Positions 9,482 to 18,327 of a DNA stretch of 64,000 nt are shown here, one piece after another. How positions within the stretch are numbered: position 1 is the first letter of the stretch; the number at the start of each line of letters is the position of its first letter. The position numbers were made by a program, and so were the translations under genes. Origin of the DNA: Nocardioides piscis (GTDB lineage: Bacteria > Actinomycetota > Actinomycetes > Propionibacteriales > Nocardioidaceae); the NCBI RefSeq assembly GCF_011300215.1, contig NZ_CP049866.1, forward strand, positions 1,488,001 to 1,552,000, read 5' to 3'. The notes under the pieces are model-generated. The model searched no databases. It worked only from the letters and a program-made list of their open reading frames with translations, and had not been told where the DNA came from.

Positions 9482-10804
9482 ATGACCTCTCGGATGCCTG
9501 CCTGCACGTTCGTCCCGCCCTGGCTGCTCGCCCGCCTCGGTGCGGAGCGTTCCCTGGACCTCGACGACCAGATCCGCGCCCTGCGCAGTGCCCGGGCAGC
9601 TGAGCCCCACGTCCGAGCGGCCTCGGCCGTCGGGGTCTCCCCGTGGACCGTCCACGACGCCGACAACGCCACGCAGTTGCCGGGCCGACCGGTGCGATCA
9701 GCCGGTCAGCCGACCACGGTCGACGTGGCGGTCGACGAGGCGGCCGCGGGGATCGAGCAGACCCTGGCGATGTTCGCCTCCGGGTTCGGTCGAGCCTCCT
9801 ATGACGACGCCGGGGCGCCGGTGACGCTGGTGGTGCACTACGGCCACGACTACGCCAACGCGTTCTGGGACGGGCGCCACCTCGTCTTCGGCGACGGGGA
9901 CGGGATGGTCTTCGAGCGCCTGACCAAGGCGGGCGACGTGCTGGCGCACGAGTTCGGGCACGCCGTCATCGAGCACGCAGCAGGCCTCGTCTATCGCGAC
10001 CAGCCGGGCGCCCTCAACGAGTCGCTCGCTGACGTCTTCGCGGCCTGCTTCAAGCAACGCCTCGCCGGTGAGTCCGCGGCCGAGGCCGACTGGCTGATCG
10101 GTGAGGGCCTGTTCGTCCCCGGGGTCCGGGCCCGGGCCCTGCGCGACATGGCCAGCCCCGGCACCGCCTTCGACGACCCCGCGCTCGGCAGCGACCCGCA
10201 GGTCGCCCACCTCGACGACTTCGTGGTCACCACCGACGACAACGGCGGGGTCCACCTCAACTCCGGCATCCCCAACCGCGCCTTCCACCTCGCGGCCACG
10301 GCGATCGGGGGCACGAGCCTCGAGGGTGCGGGCCAGATCTGGTACTCCGCGCTCACCCGGGGCGGCCTGCGCCCCGACGCCGACTTCTCCACCTTCGCCG
10401 CAGCCACCGTCGCCGCGGCCGGCGACCATGCCGAGGCGGTGATGCAGGCCTGGGCCTCGGTCGGGGTGGGCCTCCTGCCACCACGACGTCCCACCGGACC
10501 GCCCCAGGAGCCCGCCGACACCCCGGCCCCGGTGCCGGCGGTCGTGCGGGTCAGGCGGTCCGGCGGCTTCGCCGGCCGGGTGCAGGAGGGCGAGATCGCC
10601 GTGGACGCACGAGTGCGGTCGCTCCTGGAGCGGGTGGACCTCGACGCTGCCGCGGCCAGCGCATCGACATACCGCCCGATGCCGGACATGTTCGTCTACA
10701 CGTTCCAGATCGCCGCGGCAGACCCGGTGACGCTGCCCGAACAGGCGCTCACCGCCGGTCTCCACGACCTCGCGACGCTCGTGCTGGGGTCGGACGAGCG
10801 GTGA
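9482..10804 (+). CDS. Protealysin-like M4 metalloprotease fused to an emfourin-like inhibitor domain
   Basis: A 440-residue thermolysin-family (M4) protease without a signal peptide. The N-terminal CTFVPPWLLARL (8-19) resembles the short protealysin-type propeptide motif. The zinc site is HEFGH (156-160) with Glu180 in GALNESLAD; His258 in DNGGVHLNSGIPNRAF is the transition-state histidine. After a proline-rich linker (332-352), residues 353-437 carry RRSGGFAGR (359-366), PDMFVYTF (401-408) and TAGLHDLATLVLG. These match emfourin, the M4 protease inhibitor usually encoded by a separate neighbouring gene (established for protealysins). The fusion would be a self-inhibited cytoplasmic protease (inference). 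TAGACA 6 nt before the ATG is an imperfect -10. Confidence 0.85.
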   Translation: MTSRMPACTFVPPWLLARLGAERSLDLDDQIRALRSARAAEPHVRAASAVGVSPWTVHDADNATQLPGRPVRSAGQPTTVDVAVDEAAAGIEQTLAMFASGFGRASYDDAGAPVTLVVHYGHDYANAFWDGRHLVFGDGDGMVFERLTKAGDVLAHEFGHAVIEHAAGLVYRDQPGALNESLADVFAACFKQRLAGESAAEADWLIGEGLFVPGVRARALRDMASPGTAFDDPALGSDPQVAHLDDFVVTTDDNGGVHLNSGIPNRAFHLAATAIGGTSLEGAGQIWYSALTRGGLRPDADFSTFAAATVAAAGDHAEAVMQAWASVGVGLLPPRRPTGPPQEPADTPAPVPAVVRVRRSGGFAGRVQEGEIAVDARVRSLLERVDLDAAAASASTYRPMPDMFVYTFQIAAADPVTLPEQALTAGLHDLATLVLGSDER

Positions 10805-10807
10805 GGG

Positions 10808-11500
10808 TCAGTCGGAGAGGGCGCGGTCGATGGCCGCCTGCACGTGCAGGGTGGTGCAGGGGATGACCGGCAGCTCGATGTCGGGCTGGCGGATCAGCAG
10901 CTCGAGCTCGGTGCAGCCCAGCAGGATCGCGCGGGCGCCGGCGTCCCACAGCTCCTCGGTGATCGCGACGACCTTGCGCCGGGTGTCGTCCTCGACCACC
11001 CCGTGCACCAGCTCGTCATAGATCGCGTCGTTGAGGGTGTCGTGGTGCTTGGCGTCGGGCACGAGCACCGTGATGCCGTGCGCCGCCAGCCGGTCGACGA
11101 AGAAGGAGTCCTCCATCGCGACCTTGGTGCCGATCAGGCCCACGGTCTCGTGGCCTCCCTCGCGGCACGCCTCGGCGACCACGTCACCCAGGTGCAGGAG
11201 CGGGATGTCGACGGCCGCGGCCACGGCGTCGGCGACCTTGTGGAAGGTCGTGGTGCACAGCAGCAGGAAGTCGGCGCCGGCCCGCTCCACCCCCCGGGCG
11301 GCGTCGGCGAGCAGCTCGCCGATCTGGTCCCAGCGCTCGTGGTCCTCGAGGTCGGTCAGCTCGGCGAAGTCGACCGTGCTGAGCACGACCTTGGGCGAGG
11401 AGAGCCCGCCGAGTCGCTCGCGCACGCCGATGTTGAGGTCGCGGTAGTAGACGGCGCTGGATTCCCAGCTCATCCCCCCGATGAGTCCAATGGTCTGCAC
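10808..11500 (-). CDS. Aspartate/glutamate racemase family protein
   Basis: A 230-residue two-domain racemase. The two cysteine sites expected for cofactor-free racemization are Cys82 in LLCTTTFHK and Cys196 in LLGCTEL. IGLIGGMSWESS at the N-terminus is typical of the YgeA/aspartate racemase branch. The first site reads CTTTFH rather than CNTxH, a common variant. It could convert L- to D-amino acids for the cell wall or catabolism; the substrate is uncertain. The start is a GTG with GAGACT 6 nt upstream. Only 3 bp separate its stop from that of the convergent M4 protease gene. Confidence 0.87.
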   Translation of the reverse strand: MQTIGLIGGMSWESSAVYYRDLNIGVRERLGGLSSPKVVLSTVDFAELTDLEDHERWDQIGELLADAARGVERAGADFLLLCTTTFHKVADAVAAAVDIPLLHLGDVVAEACREGGHETVGLIGTKVAMEDSFFVDRLAAHGITVLVPDAKHHDTLNDAIYDELVHGVVEDDTRRKVVAITEELWDAGARAILLGCTELELLIRQPDIELPVIPCTTLHVQAAIDRALSD

Positions 11501-11517
11501 GCGAGCAGTCTCCCAGA

Positions 11518-12264
11518 TCAGGATGGAATGCGGTGCACCTTGTGTACGGCGGCTTGTGCGCGTGGCTTGATCACGAGCTCGTCGATGTTGACGTGTGCCG
11601 GTCGGGTCGCGATCCAGCTGACGGCGTCCGCCACGTCCTCGGCGACGAGCGGGTCGGGCACGCCGGCATACACCGCGTCGGCGGCGGCCTGGTCGCCGTC
11701 GAACCGGACGAGCGCAAACTCCGGGGTGTGCACCATCCCCGGGGCGACCTCCGAGACCCGGATCGGCTCGCCGTTGAGCTCGAGGCGCAGCGTCTCGGTG
11801 ACGACCCGGGTCGCGTGCTTGGCCGCGGTGTAGCCGCCCCCCTTCTCATAGGCCCATCGGCCCGCCGTCGAGCCGATGTTGACGATCAGGCCGTCGCCGC
11901 TCGCGCGCAGGGCGGGCAGCAGCGCCTGGGTCACGCGCAGCAGGCCGAGCACGTTGACGTCATACATCGCGGCCCACTGGTCGGGGTCGGCCGTCTCGAC
12001 CGGGTCCGAGCCGAACGCGCCGCCGGCGTTGTTGACCAGCACGTGCACGGCCTCGACCTGGGCGGCGAAGGCGGCGACCGACTCCGCGTCGGTCACGTCG
12101 AGGCGCACCGCGAGGCCGTCGATCTCAGCGGCCAGGACCTCGATCCGCTCGATCCGCCGGGCCGCGCACACGACCCGGAAACCCTCGGCCGCGAGTGCCC
12201 TGGCGGTCGCCTCTCCGATCCCGCTCGAGGCTCCGGTGACGACGGCGGTGCGCTGGGTGCTCAT
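11518..12264 (-). CDS. Short-chain dehydrogenase/reductase
   Basis: A 248-residue classical SDR. The cofactor motif TGASSGIG is at 10-17, and CAARRIERI with Arg after strand 2 favours NADPH. NNAGG is at 78-82, and the catalytic residues are Ser132, Tyr145 and Lys149 in YTAAK. The sequence resembles the YdfG group, which acts on 3-hydroxy acids such as serine or 3-hydroxypropionate; the substrate is not certain. An in-frame ATG four codons upstream (12276) is an alternative start. It follows the racemase on the same strand (17-bp gap), so the two may form an operon with this gene first. Confidence 0.9.
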   Translation of the reverse strand: MSTQRTAVVTGASSGIGEATARALAAEGFRVVCAARRIERIEVLAAEIDGLAVRLDVTDAESVAAFAAQVEAVHVLVNNAGGAFGSDPVETADPDQWAAMYDVNVLGLLRVTQALLPALRASGDGLIVNIGSTAGRWAYEKGGGYTAAKHATRVVTETLRLELNGEPIRVSEVAPGMVHTPEFALVRFDGDQAAADAVYAGVPDPLVAEDVADAVSWIATRPAHVNIDELVIKPRAQAAVHKVHRIPS

Positions 12265-12306
12265 GCGGTCAATCATGGCGGACCGTCCTCCTGATTGGAT
12301 GACGCG

Positions 12307-13176
12307 GTGATCATCGCGGCAGCAGACGGATCGGCCCTCGGCAACCCGGGACCAGCAGGGTGGGCCTGGTATGTCGACGACAGCTGTTGGGCCTCCGGCG
12401 GCTGGCCGCACGGCACCAACAACATGGGCGAGCTGATGGCCGTCCTCGACCTGCTCCAGCAGACCGCCCACCTCGACGACGAGCTCCACGTCTTCTGCGA
12501 CAGCACCTATGTCATCAACGCCGTCACCAAGTGGATCGCGGGCTGGAAGCGCAAGGGCTGGAAGACGGGCAGCGGCTCGCCGGTGAAGAACGTCGAGCTG
12601 ATGAAGGCGCTCGACGAGGCGATGCAGGGTCGACGAGTGAAGTTTGAGTGGGTCAAGGGCCACAGCGGGCACGAGCTCAACGAGGCCGCGGACACGCTCG
12701 CCAACGCCGCCGCCGCCGCCTACCAGCGTGGTGGCCAGGCCGACCCCGGCCCCGGGTTCGCCGGCAGCAGCACGGCCCACCCGTCCGCGACCGTCGGCCA
12801 GGTCGAGGTGGAGCCCGACCTCTTCAGCGACCTGGAGGTCTCCGACGAGGAGCAGGTGGTGGCCCTCGAACGCTCGCTGCTCACCGACGAGGTGCGCTCC
12901 GACCGTGCGGCGGTGGCCGCGTTGTTGCACCCGCAGTGGCAGGAGATCGGCGCGTCCGGCCGGTTGTGGGACCGCGACTCCCTCCTCGACGAAATCGGCC
13001 CGCTGGAGTCGCCCGCCACGCTCGACGTCATCGAGGCGGCGAGGCTCTCGCCCGATCTCATCCTGCTGGTCTGGCGGGCGTTGACCGATGAGGGCACCAG
13101 CCTGCGCAGCTCGCTGTGGCAGCGCTCGGGCGGGCAGTGGCAGCAGCGGTTCCACCAGGGCACCGCCGAGGCGTGA
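12307..13176 (+). CDS. rnhA: Ribonuclease HI fused to a DUF4440/NTF2-like domain
   Basis: A 289-residue protein. Residues 1-138 form RNase HI, which cuts RNA in RNA:DNA hybrids; the four metal-binding acids are Asp7 ([10 protein letters not shown]), Glu42 (NMGELMAV), Asp65 (CDSTYVIN) and Asp129 (EAADTLAN). A flexible linker follows, then a DUF4440-like domain at about 175-285, a fold often used for small-molecule binding. I chose the GTG because homologues begin MIIAAADGS; a TTG at 12295 would add four residues. Its TGA overlaps a GTG that opens the mshA frame. Confidence 0.88.
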   Translation: MIIAAADGSALGNPGPAGWAWYVDDSCWASGGWPHGTNNMGELMAVLDLLQQTAHLDDELHVFCDSTYVINAVTKWIAGWKRKGWKTGSGSPVKNVELMKALDEAMQGRRVKFEWVKGHSGHELNEAADTLANAAAAAYQRGGQADPGPGFAGSSTAHPSATVGQVEVEPDLFSDLEVSDEEQVVALERSLLTDEVRSDRAAVAALLHPQWQEIGASGRLWDRDSLLDEIGPLESPATLDVIEAARLSPDLILLVWRALTDEGTSLRSSLWQRSGGQWQQRFHQGTAEA

Positions 13177-13220
13177 CCCCCGCCGGGAATCTCGCAGCCG
13201 CGACCGGCGTTAGACCGCCC

Positions 13221-14474
13221 ATGGACCGGGTGGCGATGATCAGCCTGCACACGTCCCCGCTCGACCAGCCGGGCACGGGCGACGCGGGCGGGATGAACGT
13301 CTATGTCGTCGAGCTCTCCCGGCGGCTGGCTGCCCAGGGGATCGCCGTCGACATCTTCACCCGCGCGACGTCCTCGCGGCTCCCACCTGTCGTCGAGGCT
13401 GCCGACGGGGTGCTGGTGCGCCACGTCGCAGCCGGACCCTTCGAGGGGCTGACCAAGGGCGAGCTCCCCGGTCAGCTCTGCGCCTTCGCCCGCGAGGTGC
13501 TGCGCGCCGAGGCCGTACAACCGCAAGGCCACTACGACGTCGTCCACTCCCACTACTGGCTCTCCGGCCAGGTCGGGGCCCTGGCCCGCGACCGCTGGGG
13601 CGTCCCGCTCGTCCACTCGATGCACACGATGGCCAAGGTCAAGAACGAGGCGATGGCGCTCGGGGACACCCCGGAGCCGTTGGCCCGCGTGATCGGTGAG
13701 GAACAGGTCGTCGAGGCGGCCGACCTCCTCATCGCCAACACCGACCTCGAGGCCAAGCAGCTGATCAACCTCTACGACGCCGAGCCCGGCCGGGTGGAGG
13801 TGATCCACCCCGGTGTCGACCTGTCGGTCTTCCGGCCGATGGACCGCGCCGCCGTACGCCGATCGCTCGACCTGCCCGAGGACGCGGTCGTCCTCATGTT
13901 CGCCGGCCGGATCCAGCCGCTCAAGGCTCCGGACGTGCTCCTGCGGGCGGTGGGCGTGCTGCTCGCGCAGGACCCGTCGCTGCGCTCGCGCCTCGTCGTG
14001 CCGATCGTGGGCGGCCCTTCTGGCACCGGCCTCGAGCACCCCGAGTCGCTGGCCCAGCTCAGCGCCGAGCTCGGGCTCGAGGACGTCGTGCGGTTCATCC
14101 CGCCGGTGTCTCAACCCGACCTGGCCCGCTGGTGCGCCGCGGCGACAGCGGTCGCCGTACCGTCCTACAACGAGTCCTTCGGCCTGGTCGCCGCCGAGGC
14201 GCAGGCGACCGGCACGCCCGTCGTGGCCGCGGCGGTGGGCGGTCTCACCACGGTCGTGTCCGACGGCCGGAGCGGCCTGCTCGTCGAAGGTCACGACGCT
14301 GAGGACTGGGCGAGGGCGCTGCGACGGCTGATCGACGACCCGGTGCTCACCGCGCGGCTGGGCGACGGTGCGCGGGAGCACGCGCGGGAGTTCTCCTGGG
14401 AGCGCACGGCCGAGCTGACGCTGTCGGCCTATCACGATGCGCGCACCCTCATGCGTGATGAGATGTCGGCGTGA
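13221..14474 (+). CDS. mshA: D-inositol-3-phosphate glycosyltransferase MshA
   Basis: The 417-residue GT-B enzyme that joins UDP-GlcNAc to inositol-3-phosphate, the first step of mycothiol synthesis. Diagnostic blocks are [20 protein letters not shown] at the N-terminus, [35 protein letters not shown] and the EX7E region [16 protein letters not shown]. Upstream in-frame GTGs (for example 13173) exist, but the ATG gives the family N-terminus. The gene overlaps ybjN by 4 bp. Mycothiol production places the organism in the Actinobacteria. Confidence 0.96.
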   Translation: MDRVAMISLHTSPLDQPGTGDAGGMNVYVVELSRRLAAQGIAVDIFTRATSSRLPPVVEAADGVLVRHVAAGPFEGLTKGELPGQLCAFAREVLRAEAVQPQGHYDVVHSHYWLSGQVGALARDRWGVPLVHSMHTMAKVKNEAMALGDTPEPLARVIGEEQVVEAADLLIANTDLEAKQLINLYDAEPGRVEVIHPGVDLSVFRPMDRAAVRRSLDLPEDAVVLMFAGRIQPLKAPDVLLRAVGVLLAQDPSLRSRLVVPIVGGPSGTGLEHPESLAQLSAELGLEDVVRFIPPVSQPDLARWCAAATAVAVPSYNESFGLVAAEAQATGTPVVAAAVGGLTTVVSDGRSGLLVEGHDAEDWARALRRLIDDPVLTARLGDGAREHAREFSWERTAELTLSAYHDARTLMRDEMSA

Positions 14475-14992
14475 GCCCTGCCGACCTCAGCGCGACCGTC
14501 CGCGCCTATCTCGACCGCCACGAGATCGCCTACGAGGCCCTGTCTCCCTCGTCCTTCTCGCTGACGCTGCCGGGCGAGAAGAAGCTCCAGACGCCGGTGC
14601 GCCTCGACATCGGTGAACACGCCCTCGGTGTGCACGCGTTCGTGTGCCGCAACCCCGACGAGAACCACGCCCGCGTCTATCGCTGGCTGCTGGAGCGCAA
14701 CCTGCGGATGTATGCCGTGGCGTTCGCCGTCGACCACAGTGGCGACATCTATCTCGACGCCCGGCTGCCGCTCTCGATCCTGGCTTCGGAGTCGGCCGAC
14801 GACGAGCTGGACCGGCTGCTCGGCTCGGTGCTGTCGCACGCCGACGAGTCGTTCAACGCGATCCTCGAGCTCGGGTTCGCCAGCTCGATCCGCAAGGAGT
14901 GGGAGTGGCGGATCTCCCGCGGCGAGTCGACCGCCAACCTCGAGGCGTTCCGCGGCTGGCTCGAGGCCGGGACCTCGCCACAGCCTGAGTGA
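14471..14992 (+). CDS. YbjN domain-containing protein
   Basis: A 173-residue protein with the YbjN fold, related to type III secretion chaperones. It follows mshA directly, an order also seen in mycobacteria (Rv0486-Rv0487). The GTG start overlaps the mshA stop (GTGA), so translation is coupled. Features are [40 protein letters not shown] and [17 protein letters not shown]. Its role is not known; co-conservation with mshA hints at a link to thiol or redox biology (inference). Its stop TGA is the first three bases of the repeat array. Confidence 0.88.
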   Translation: MSPADLSATVRAYLDRHEIAYEALSPSSFSLTLPGEKKLQTPVRLDIGEHALGVHAFVCRNPDENHARVYRWLLERNLRMYAVAFAVDHSGDIYLDARLPLSILASESADDELDRLLGSVLSHADESFNAILELGFASSIRKEWEWRISRGESTANLEAFRGWLEAGTSPQPE

Positions 14993-15241
14993 CACATACG
15001 TGCGGGAAATTCGTCCTTGCCCGGGCGTGCGCTGACACACCTGTACGGAAACGCGTGTCCCGACGGTGGGCGGCGTGACACACGTGTGCGGAAAGTGGCT
15101 GCCCAAGGGTGGACGGCGTGACACACGTGTGCGGGTTTTCGCTACGCGCGTGTCGCCGGGCTCCTGGCCATGGCCGAATACTCAGCACGCCTGTGTCATG
15201 AGCATCGCGGGCCGAAAGATTTTCTCCGCACGCTTGTGTCA
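14990..15241. repeat. 43-bp-period repeat array filling a convergent junction
   Basis: Six copies of the consensus TGACACANNYGTGCGGRAA. Forward copies start at 14990, 15033, 15076 and 15119, exactly 43 bp apart. Two inverted copies end at 15198 and 15241, again 43 bp apart. The first TGA is the ybjN stop codon and the last (minus strand) is the EamA stop codon, so the array fills the whole gap between the genes. Copies 3 and 4 contain the palindrome CACACGTGTG. The sequences between cores are not conserved. It may be a row of protein-binding sites, a double-ended terminator or a repeat family. Confidence 0.85.
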
Positions 15242-16174
15242 CGGACGGGCTCTGCGCCGCGCGACCAGCACGCCGGCGATGCACAGCCCGCCGCCGAGGA
15301 ACGCCATCGCCGGAGGCACCTCGTCGAGCAGCAGCCACGCCATCAGGCTGGTGATGAACGGGACGAGGAACGTCGACTGGGCGAACTTGCCCGCGTCGGC
15401 GTGGCTGAGCGCATAGGTCCACGTGCTGAAGGCGATCGCGCTCGGGAAGATCCCGAGATAGACGATCCACCACCACGTGTCGGCGCTGGCGTCGCTCAGC
15501 ACGCTCACCGTCTGGCCTGCCCACGGCAGGCACACGGCCGCCCCGACGACGGCATACCAGAACGTCATGTCGAGGACCTTCATCCCCGACAGCAGCTTCT
15601 TCTGGGTCAGGACGCCGACGGCGAAGGTGACGGCGGCGACCACCGACAGCAGGACGCCGACGAGGTCTCCGTTCTCACCCTGTGAGGAGGCCCGGCCGAT
15701 GATGACGACGCCGGTGAAGCCGACCGCCATCCCGACCAGCAGCCACTTCGTGAGGCGCTCGCCGAGGAAGAACGTCGCGAACAGGGCGGTCAGGATCGGC
15801 CCGATCTGGATGATCAGCGCCGCGGTGCCTGCGTCGATGCGCCGCTCGGACTCGTTGAGCGCCAGGTTGTAGAGCCCGAACCAGCTCGCGCCCCCGACCA
15901 GGACGAGCGGCCACTCCCGCCTGCTCGGCAGCCGCGGCAGCCGCCCCTTCATCAGCACGAGCAGCGCCAGCGCCATGATCAGCAGCCGGCTCAGGGACAG
16001 CGCCCCTGGAGGAACCGACTCCCCGAGGTGCCGGATCCCGACGAACGCACTCGCCCACAGCACCAGCGTCGTCGCCACCGCGGTCAGCGGGAGCCAGGTG
16101 GGCGGACCCTGCGGCTCGTCGTCGTCGAGCGTCAGCGTCGGAGGCTGGGTGGGGGAGGAGGCGGACGACGTCAT
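15239..16174 (-). CDS. EamA/DMT-family exporter
   Basis: A 311-residue member of the drug/metabolite transporter superfamily with two EamA repeats. After a 26-residue hydrophilic N-terminus there are about ten hydrophobic helices, with a central break near SSQGENGD (about 170). Repeat signatures include LWASAFVGIRHLG in the first half and YALSHADAGKFAQSTFLVPF in the second. It is an inner-membrane exporter of unknown substrate, possibly amino acids or metabolites. TAGCCT (16186-16181) ends 6 nt before the ATG, so the mRNA is probably leaderless. It lies downstream of regX3 on the same strand but with its own promoter. Confidence 0.88.
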   Translation of the reverse strand: MTSSASSPTQPPTLTLDDDEPQGPPTWLPLTAVATTLVLWASAFVGIRHLGESVPPGALSLSRLLIMALALLVLMKGRLPRLPSRREWPLVLVGGASWFGLYNLALNESERRIDAGTAALIIQIGPILTALFATFFLGERLTKWLLVGMAVGFTGVVIIGRASSQGENGDLVGVLLSVVAAVTFAVGVLTQKKLLSGMKVLDMTFWYAVVGAAVCLPWAGQTVSVLSDASADTWWWIVYLGIFPSAIAFSTWTYALSHADAGKFAQSTFLVPFITSLMAWLLLDEVPPAMAFLGGGLCIAGVLVARRRARP

Positions 16175-16180
16175 GAGTCA

Positions 16181-16186
16181 AGGCTA
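16181..16186 (-). promoter_or_regulatory. -10 element of leaderless EamA mRNA
   Basis: TAGCCT on the minus strand ends 6 nt before the ATG at 16174. Confidence 0.55.
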
Positions 16187-16269
16187 CGGACGGCCATGAC
16201 AGCGCGCGAGCGGATTACGGACACTCGAGCGGCGACTTCCCGCCGTACGCCCTCGGACAGGAGCCTCGC

Positions 16270-16947
16270 TCAGAGGTCGAGCTTGTAGCCCAGCCCCCGG
16301 ACCGTGACGAGATATCTCGGCTCGCTCGGGTCGGGCTCGAGCTTGGCCCGCAGCCTCTTCACGTGTACGTCGAGTGTCTTGGTGTCGCCCACGTAGTCGG
16401 ACCCCCACACCCGGTCGATCAGCTGTCCGCGCGTCAGCACGCGTCCGGGGTTGCGCAGGAACATCTCGAGCAGCTCGAACTCCTTGAGCGGCAGCCGCTG
16501 CTCGGTGCCGTCGACGGTCACGACGTGCCGTTCGACGTCCATCCGGACGGGCCCGGCCTCGAGGGTGTCCGGCAGGAGGTCGGGCTCCTGCCCGCGACGC
16601 AGCACCGCGCGGATGCGGGCGACGAGCTCGCGGGGTGAGTAGGGCTTGGTGACGTAGTCGTCGGCGCCGAGCTCGAGACCGACGACCTTGTCGACCTCGT
16701 CGTCCTTCGCGCTGACCATGATGACCGGCACGCTGGACGTCTGGCGGATCTGCCGGCAGACCTCGGTGCCGGGCAGGCCGGGCAGCATCAGGTCGAGGAG
16801 CACGATGTCGGCGCCGTTGCGCTCGAACTCGCTCATCGCAGCGTTGCCGTCAGCGGCGATGGCCACCTCGTAGCCCTCCTTGCGGAGCATGTAGGCGAGC
16901 GCGTCGCTGTAGCTCTCTTCGTCCTCGACGACGAGCACCCGGGTCAT
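16270..16947 (-). CDS. regX3: Phosphate-sensing response regulator RegX3
   Basis: A 225-residue OmpR/PhoB-type regulator. The receiver domain (1-115) has the phosphoacceptor Asp52 in LLDLMLPG and Lys100 in YVTKPYS; the winged-helix domain (130-225) has RVLTRGQLIDRVWGSDY and KTLDVHVKRLRAKLE. It pairs with senX3 64 bp upstream and is divergent from phoU, the standard actinobacterial phosphate-response arrangement. It would bind GTTCAC-type repeats; a candidate lies at 18268-18289. The frame is open upstream, but MTRVLVVEDEE is the family start. Confidence 0.96.
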   Translation of the reverse strand: MTRVLVVEDEESYSDALAYMLRKEGYEVAIAADGNAAMSEFERNGADIVLLDLMLPGLPGTEVCRQIRQTSSVPVIMVSAKDDEVDKVVGLELGADDYVTKPYSPRELVARIRAVLRRGQEPDLLPDTLEAGPVRMDVERHVVTVDGTEQRLPLKEFELLEMFLRNPGRVLTRGQLIDRVWGSDYVGDTKTLDVHVKRLRAKLEPDPSEPRYLVTVRGLGYKLDL

Positions 16948-17011
16948 GCGGGGTTCCCGTCGCGTTCGATGGAGGAGCGAAGCGGGGGAATCTGACAACG
17001 CGGTGGGGTGC

Positions 17012-18208
17012 TCACCGGCGTACCTCCTGCTGATCGATGTCGGCGCCTGGGTCGACGTCACGGTTGGGCGGGGAACTGGGAGAAGGCGTCTGGTGCGGGC
17101 TGAGGGGCAGGGTGAGGGTGAAGGTCGAGCCCTGGCCCTCGACGGACCACACGCTCACGTCGCCACCGTGGGTCGCGGCGACGTGCTTGACGATCGAGAG
17201 GCCGAGCCCGGTGCCGCCGGTCGACCGGTGCCGGGCGGGGTCGACGCGATAGAAGCGTTCGAAGATGCGGTCGATCTCGCGCGCAGGGATGCCGATGCCC
17301 TGGTCGACCACGGAGATCTGTGCCGTCTCGTCCTGGGCCCTGGTGGTGACGAGCACCCGCGAGCCGACCTCTGAATAGGCCACGGCATTGGCGACGAGGT
17401 TGCTGACCGCGGCGCTGACCTGGTCGAGCGACCCGAAGACCTCGAGGTCCTCTTCTCCGGCCGTGACCAGGGTGATGCCCTTGGCCTCGGCCTCGGTGGC
17501 GCTGAAGTCCACGGCCGCCGCGAGCACCTCGTCGAGCCGCACCCGGACCGGCTTCTCGAGCGGGTCGTCGCCCTGCAGGCGCGAGAGCTCGATGATCTGC
17601 TGGACCAGGGTGCCGAGCCGGTCGCTCTCGATCAGCATCCGTCGCGCGAAGCGGTGGACGGCCTCGGGGTCGTCGGCCGCGTCGGTCACGGCCTCGGCGA
17701 GCAGCCGGATCGCGCCGACCGGGGTCTTGAGCTCGTGGCTGACGTTGGCCACGAAGTCTCGACGTACGGCCTCGACGCGCCGCTCGCGCGTCCGATCGTC
17801 GGCCAGCGCGAGGATCAGCCGGGACCCGAGCGGCGCAACCCGGGCGACCACGGTGCGGGCGGTCGTGCCCTCCCCGCCGAGCTGGAGCTCGGTCTCCCGG
17901 ATCTGCCCGTCGCGGCGCACCTGGCGGATCAGCTCGCGCAGGTCCTCGACCAGCACCTCGCTCCCGCGCACCAGGCCGAGGGCATAGGCCGGCGCGGACG
18001 CCTTGAGGACGTGGCCGTCGGGGTCGACGACGATGGCGCTGGAGCGGAGCACGGCCAGCACCGCGGCCACCCCGGGCGGGACCAGGGGCTCGTCGACGTT
18101 CGGGAGCTGGGACCGCTGGCGATCGCTGATGTGCCAGGCGAGCACGGCGCCGCCGGCGACGATCGCCCCGACGACCGCGGCCAGTGCTGCCTGGGTCGTC
18201 GGGTCCAC
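17012..18208 (-). CDS. senX3: Sensor histidine kinase SenX3
   Basis: A 398-residue membrane-anchored histidine kinase that phosphorylates RegX3 under phosphate limitation. There is one hydrophobic helix at 8-25, a PAS-like region (45-140), a HisKA box FVANVSHELKTP with His158, and an ATPase domain with NLVANAVAYSE (N box), VVDQGIGIP and GGTGLGLSIVKHV. The C-terminus is proline- and serine-rich. I chose the GTG at 18208 because TACGAT (18220-18215) lies exactly 6 nt before it; the ORF could also open at 18262. It is divergent from phoU across a short shared regulatory region. Confidence 0.95.
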   Translation of the reverse strand: MDPTTQAALAAVVGAIVAGGAVLAWHISDRQRSQLPNVDEPLVPPGVAAVLAVLRSSAIVVDPDGHVLKASAPAYALGLVRGSEVLVEDLRELIRQVRRDGQIRETELQLGGEGTTARTVVARVAPLGSRLILALADDRTRERRVEAVRRDFVANVSHELKTPVGAIRLLAEAVTDAADDPEAVHRFARRMLIESDRLGTLVQQIIELSRLQGDDPLEKPVRVRLDEVLAAAVDFSATEAEAKGITLVTAGEEDLEVFGSLDQVSAAVSNLVANAVAYSEVGSRVLVTTRAQDETAQISVVDQGIGIPAREIDRIFERFYRVDPARHRSTGGTGLGLSIVKHVAATHGGDVSVWSVEGQGSTFTLTLPLSPHQTPSPSSPPNRDVDPGADIDQQEVRR

Positions 18209-18214
18209 GGTTGG

Positions 18215-18220
18215 ATCGTA
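18215..18220 (-). promoter_or_regulatory. -10 element of leaderless senX3 mRNA
   Basis: TACGAT on the minus strand ends 6 nt before the GTG at 18208 and decides between the two possible starts. Confidence 0.55.
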
Positions 18221-18267
18221 CGCATCGCCACAGGCGCGAACGGCCAGATCGACGTCGGGCACCGACT

Positions 18268-18289
18268 GTTCACGCGTCGTTCACCGCCG
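18268..18289 (+). promoter_or_regulatory. PHO-box-like direct repeat (RegX3/PhoP site)
   Basis: GTTCACGCGTC and GTTCACCGCCG are adjacent 11-bp units. They match the GTTCACC-type direct-repeat units bound by PhoP in Streptomyces and the RegX3 half-sites of mycobacteria. The site ends 26 bp before the phoU -10 (18316-18321), just upstream of its -35 position, as expected for an activator. It also lies upstream of senX3, so it could serve autoregulation. Confidence 0.7.
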
Positions 18290-18315
18290 CCGGCCCGGCG
18301 GGGGTGGCCTCCGCA

Positions 18316-18321
18316 TAGGCT
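18316..18321 (+). promoter_or_regulatory. -10 element of leaderless phoU mRNA
   Basis: TAGGCT ends exactly 6 nt before the phoU ATG at 18328; no Shine-Dalgarno sequence is present. Confidence 0.6.
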
Positions 18322-18327
18322 GGGTGC

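Noticed and set aside
14990..15241. CRISPR array
   Set aside because: The repeats are short imperfect cores on both strands with only six copies, the spacers do not have a CRISPR form, and no cas genes are present.
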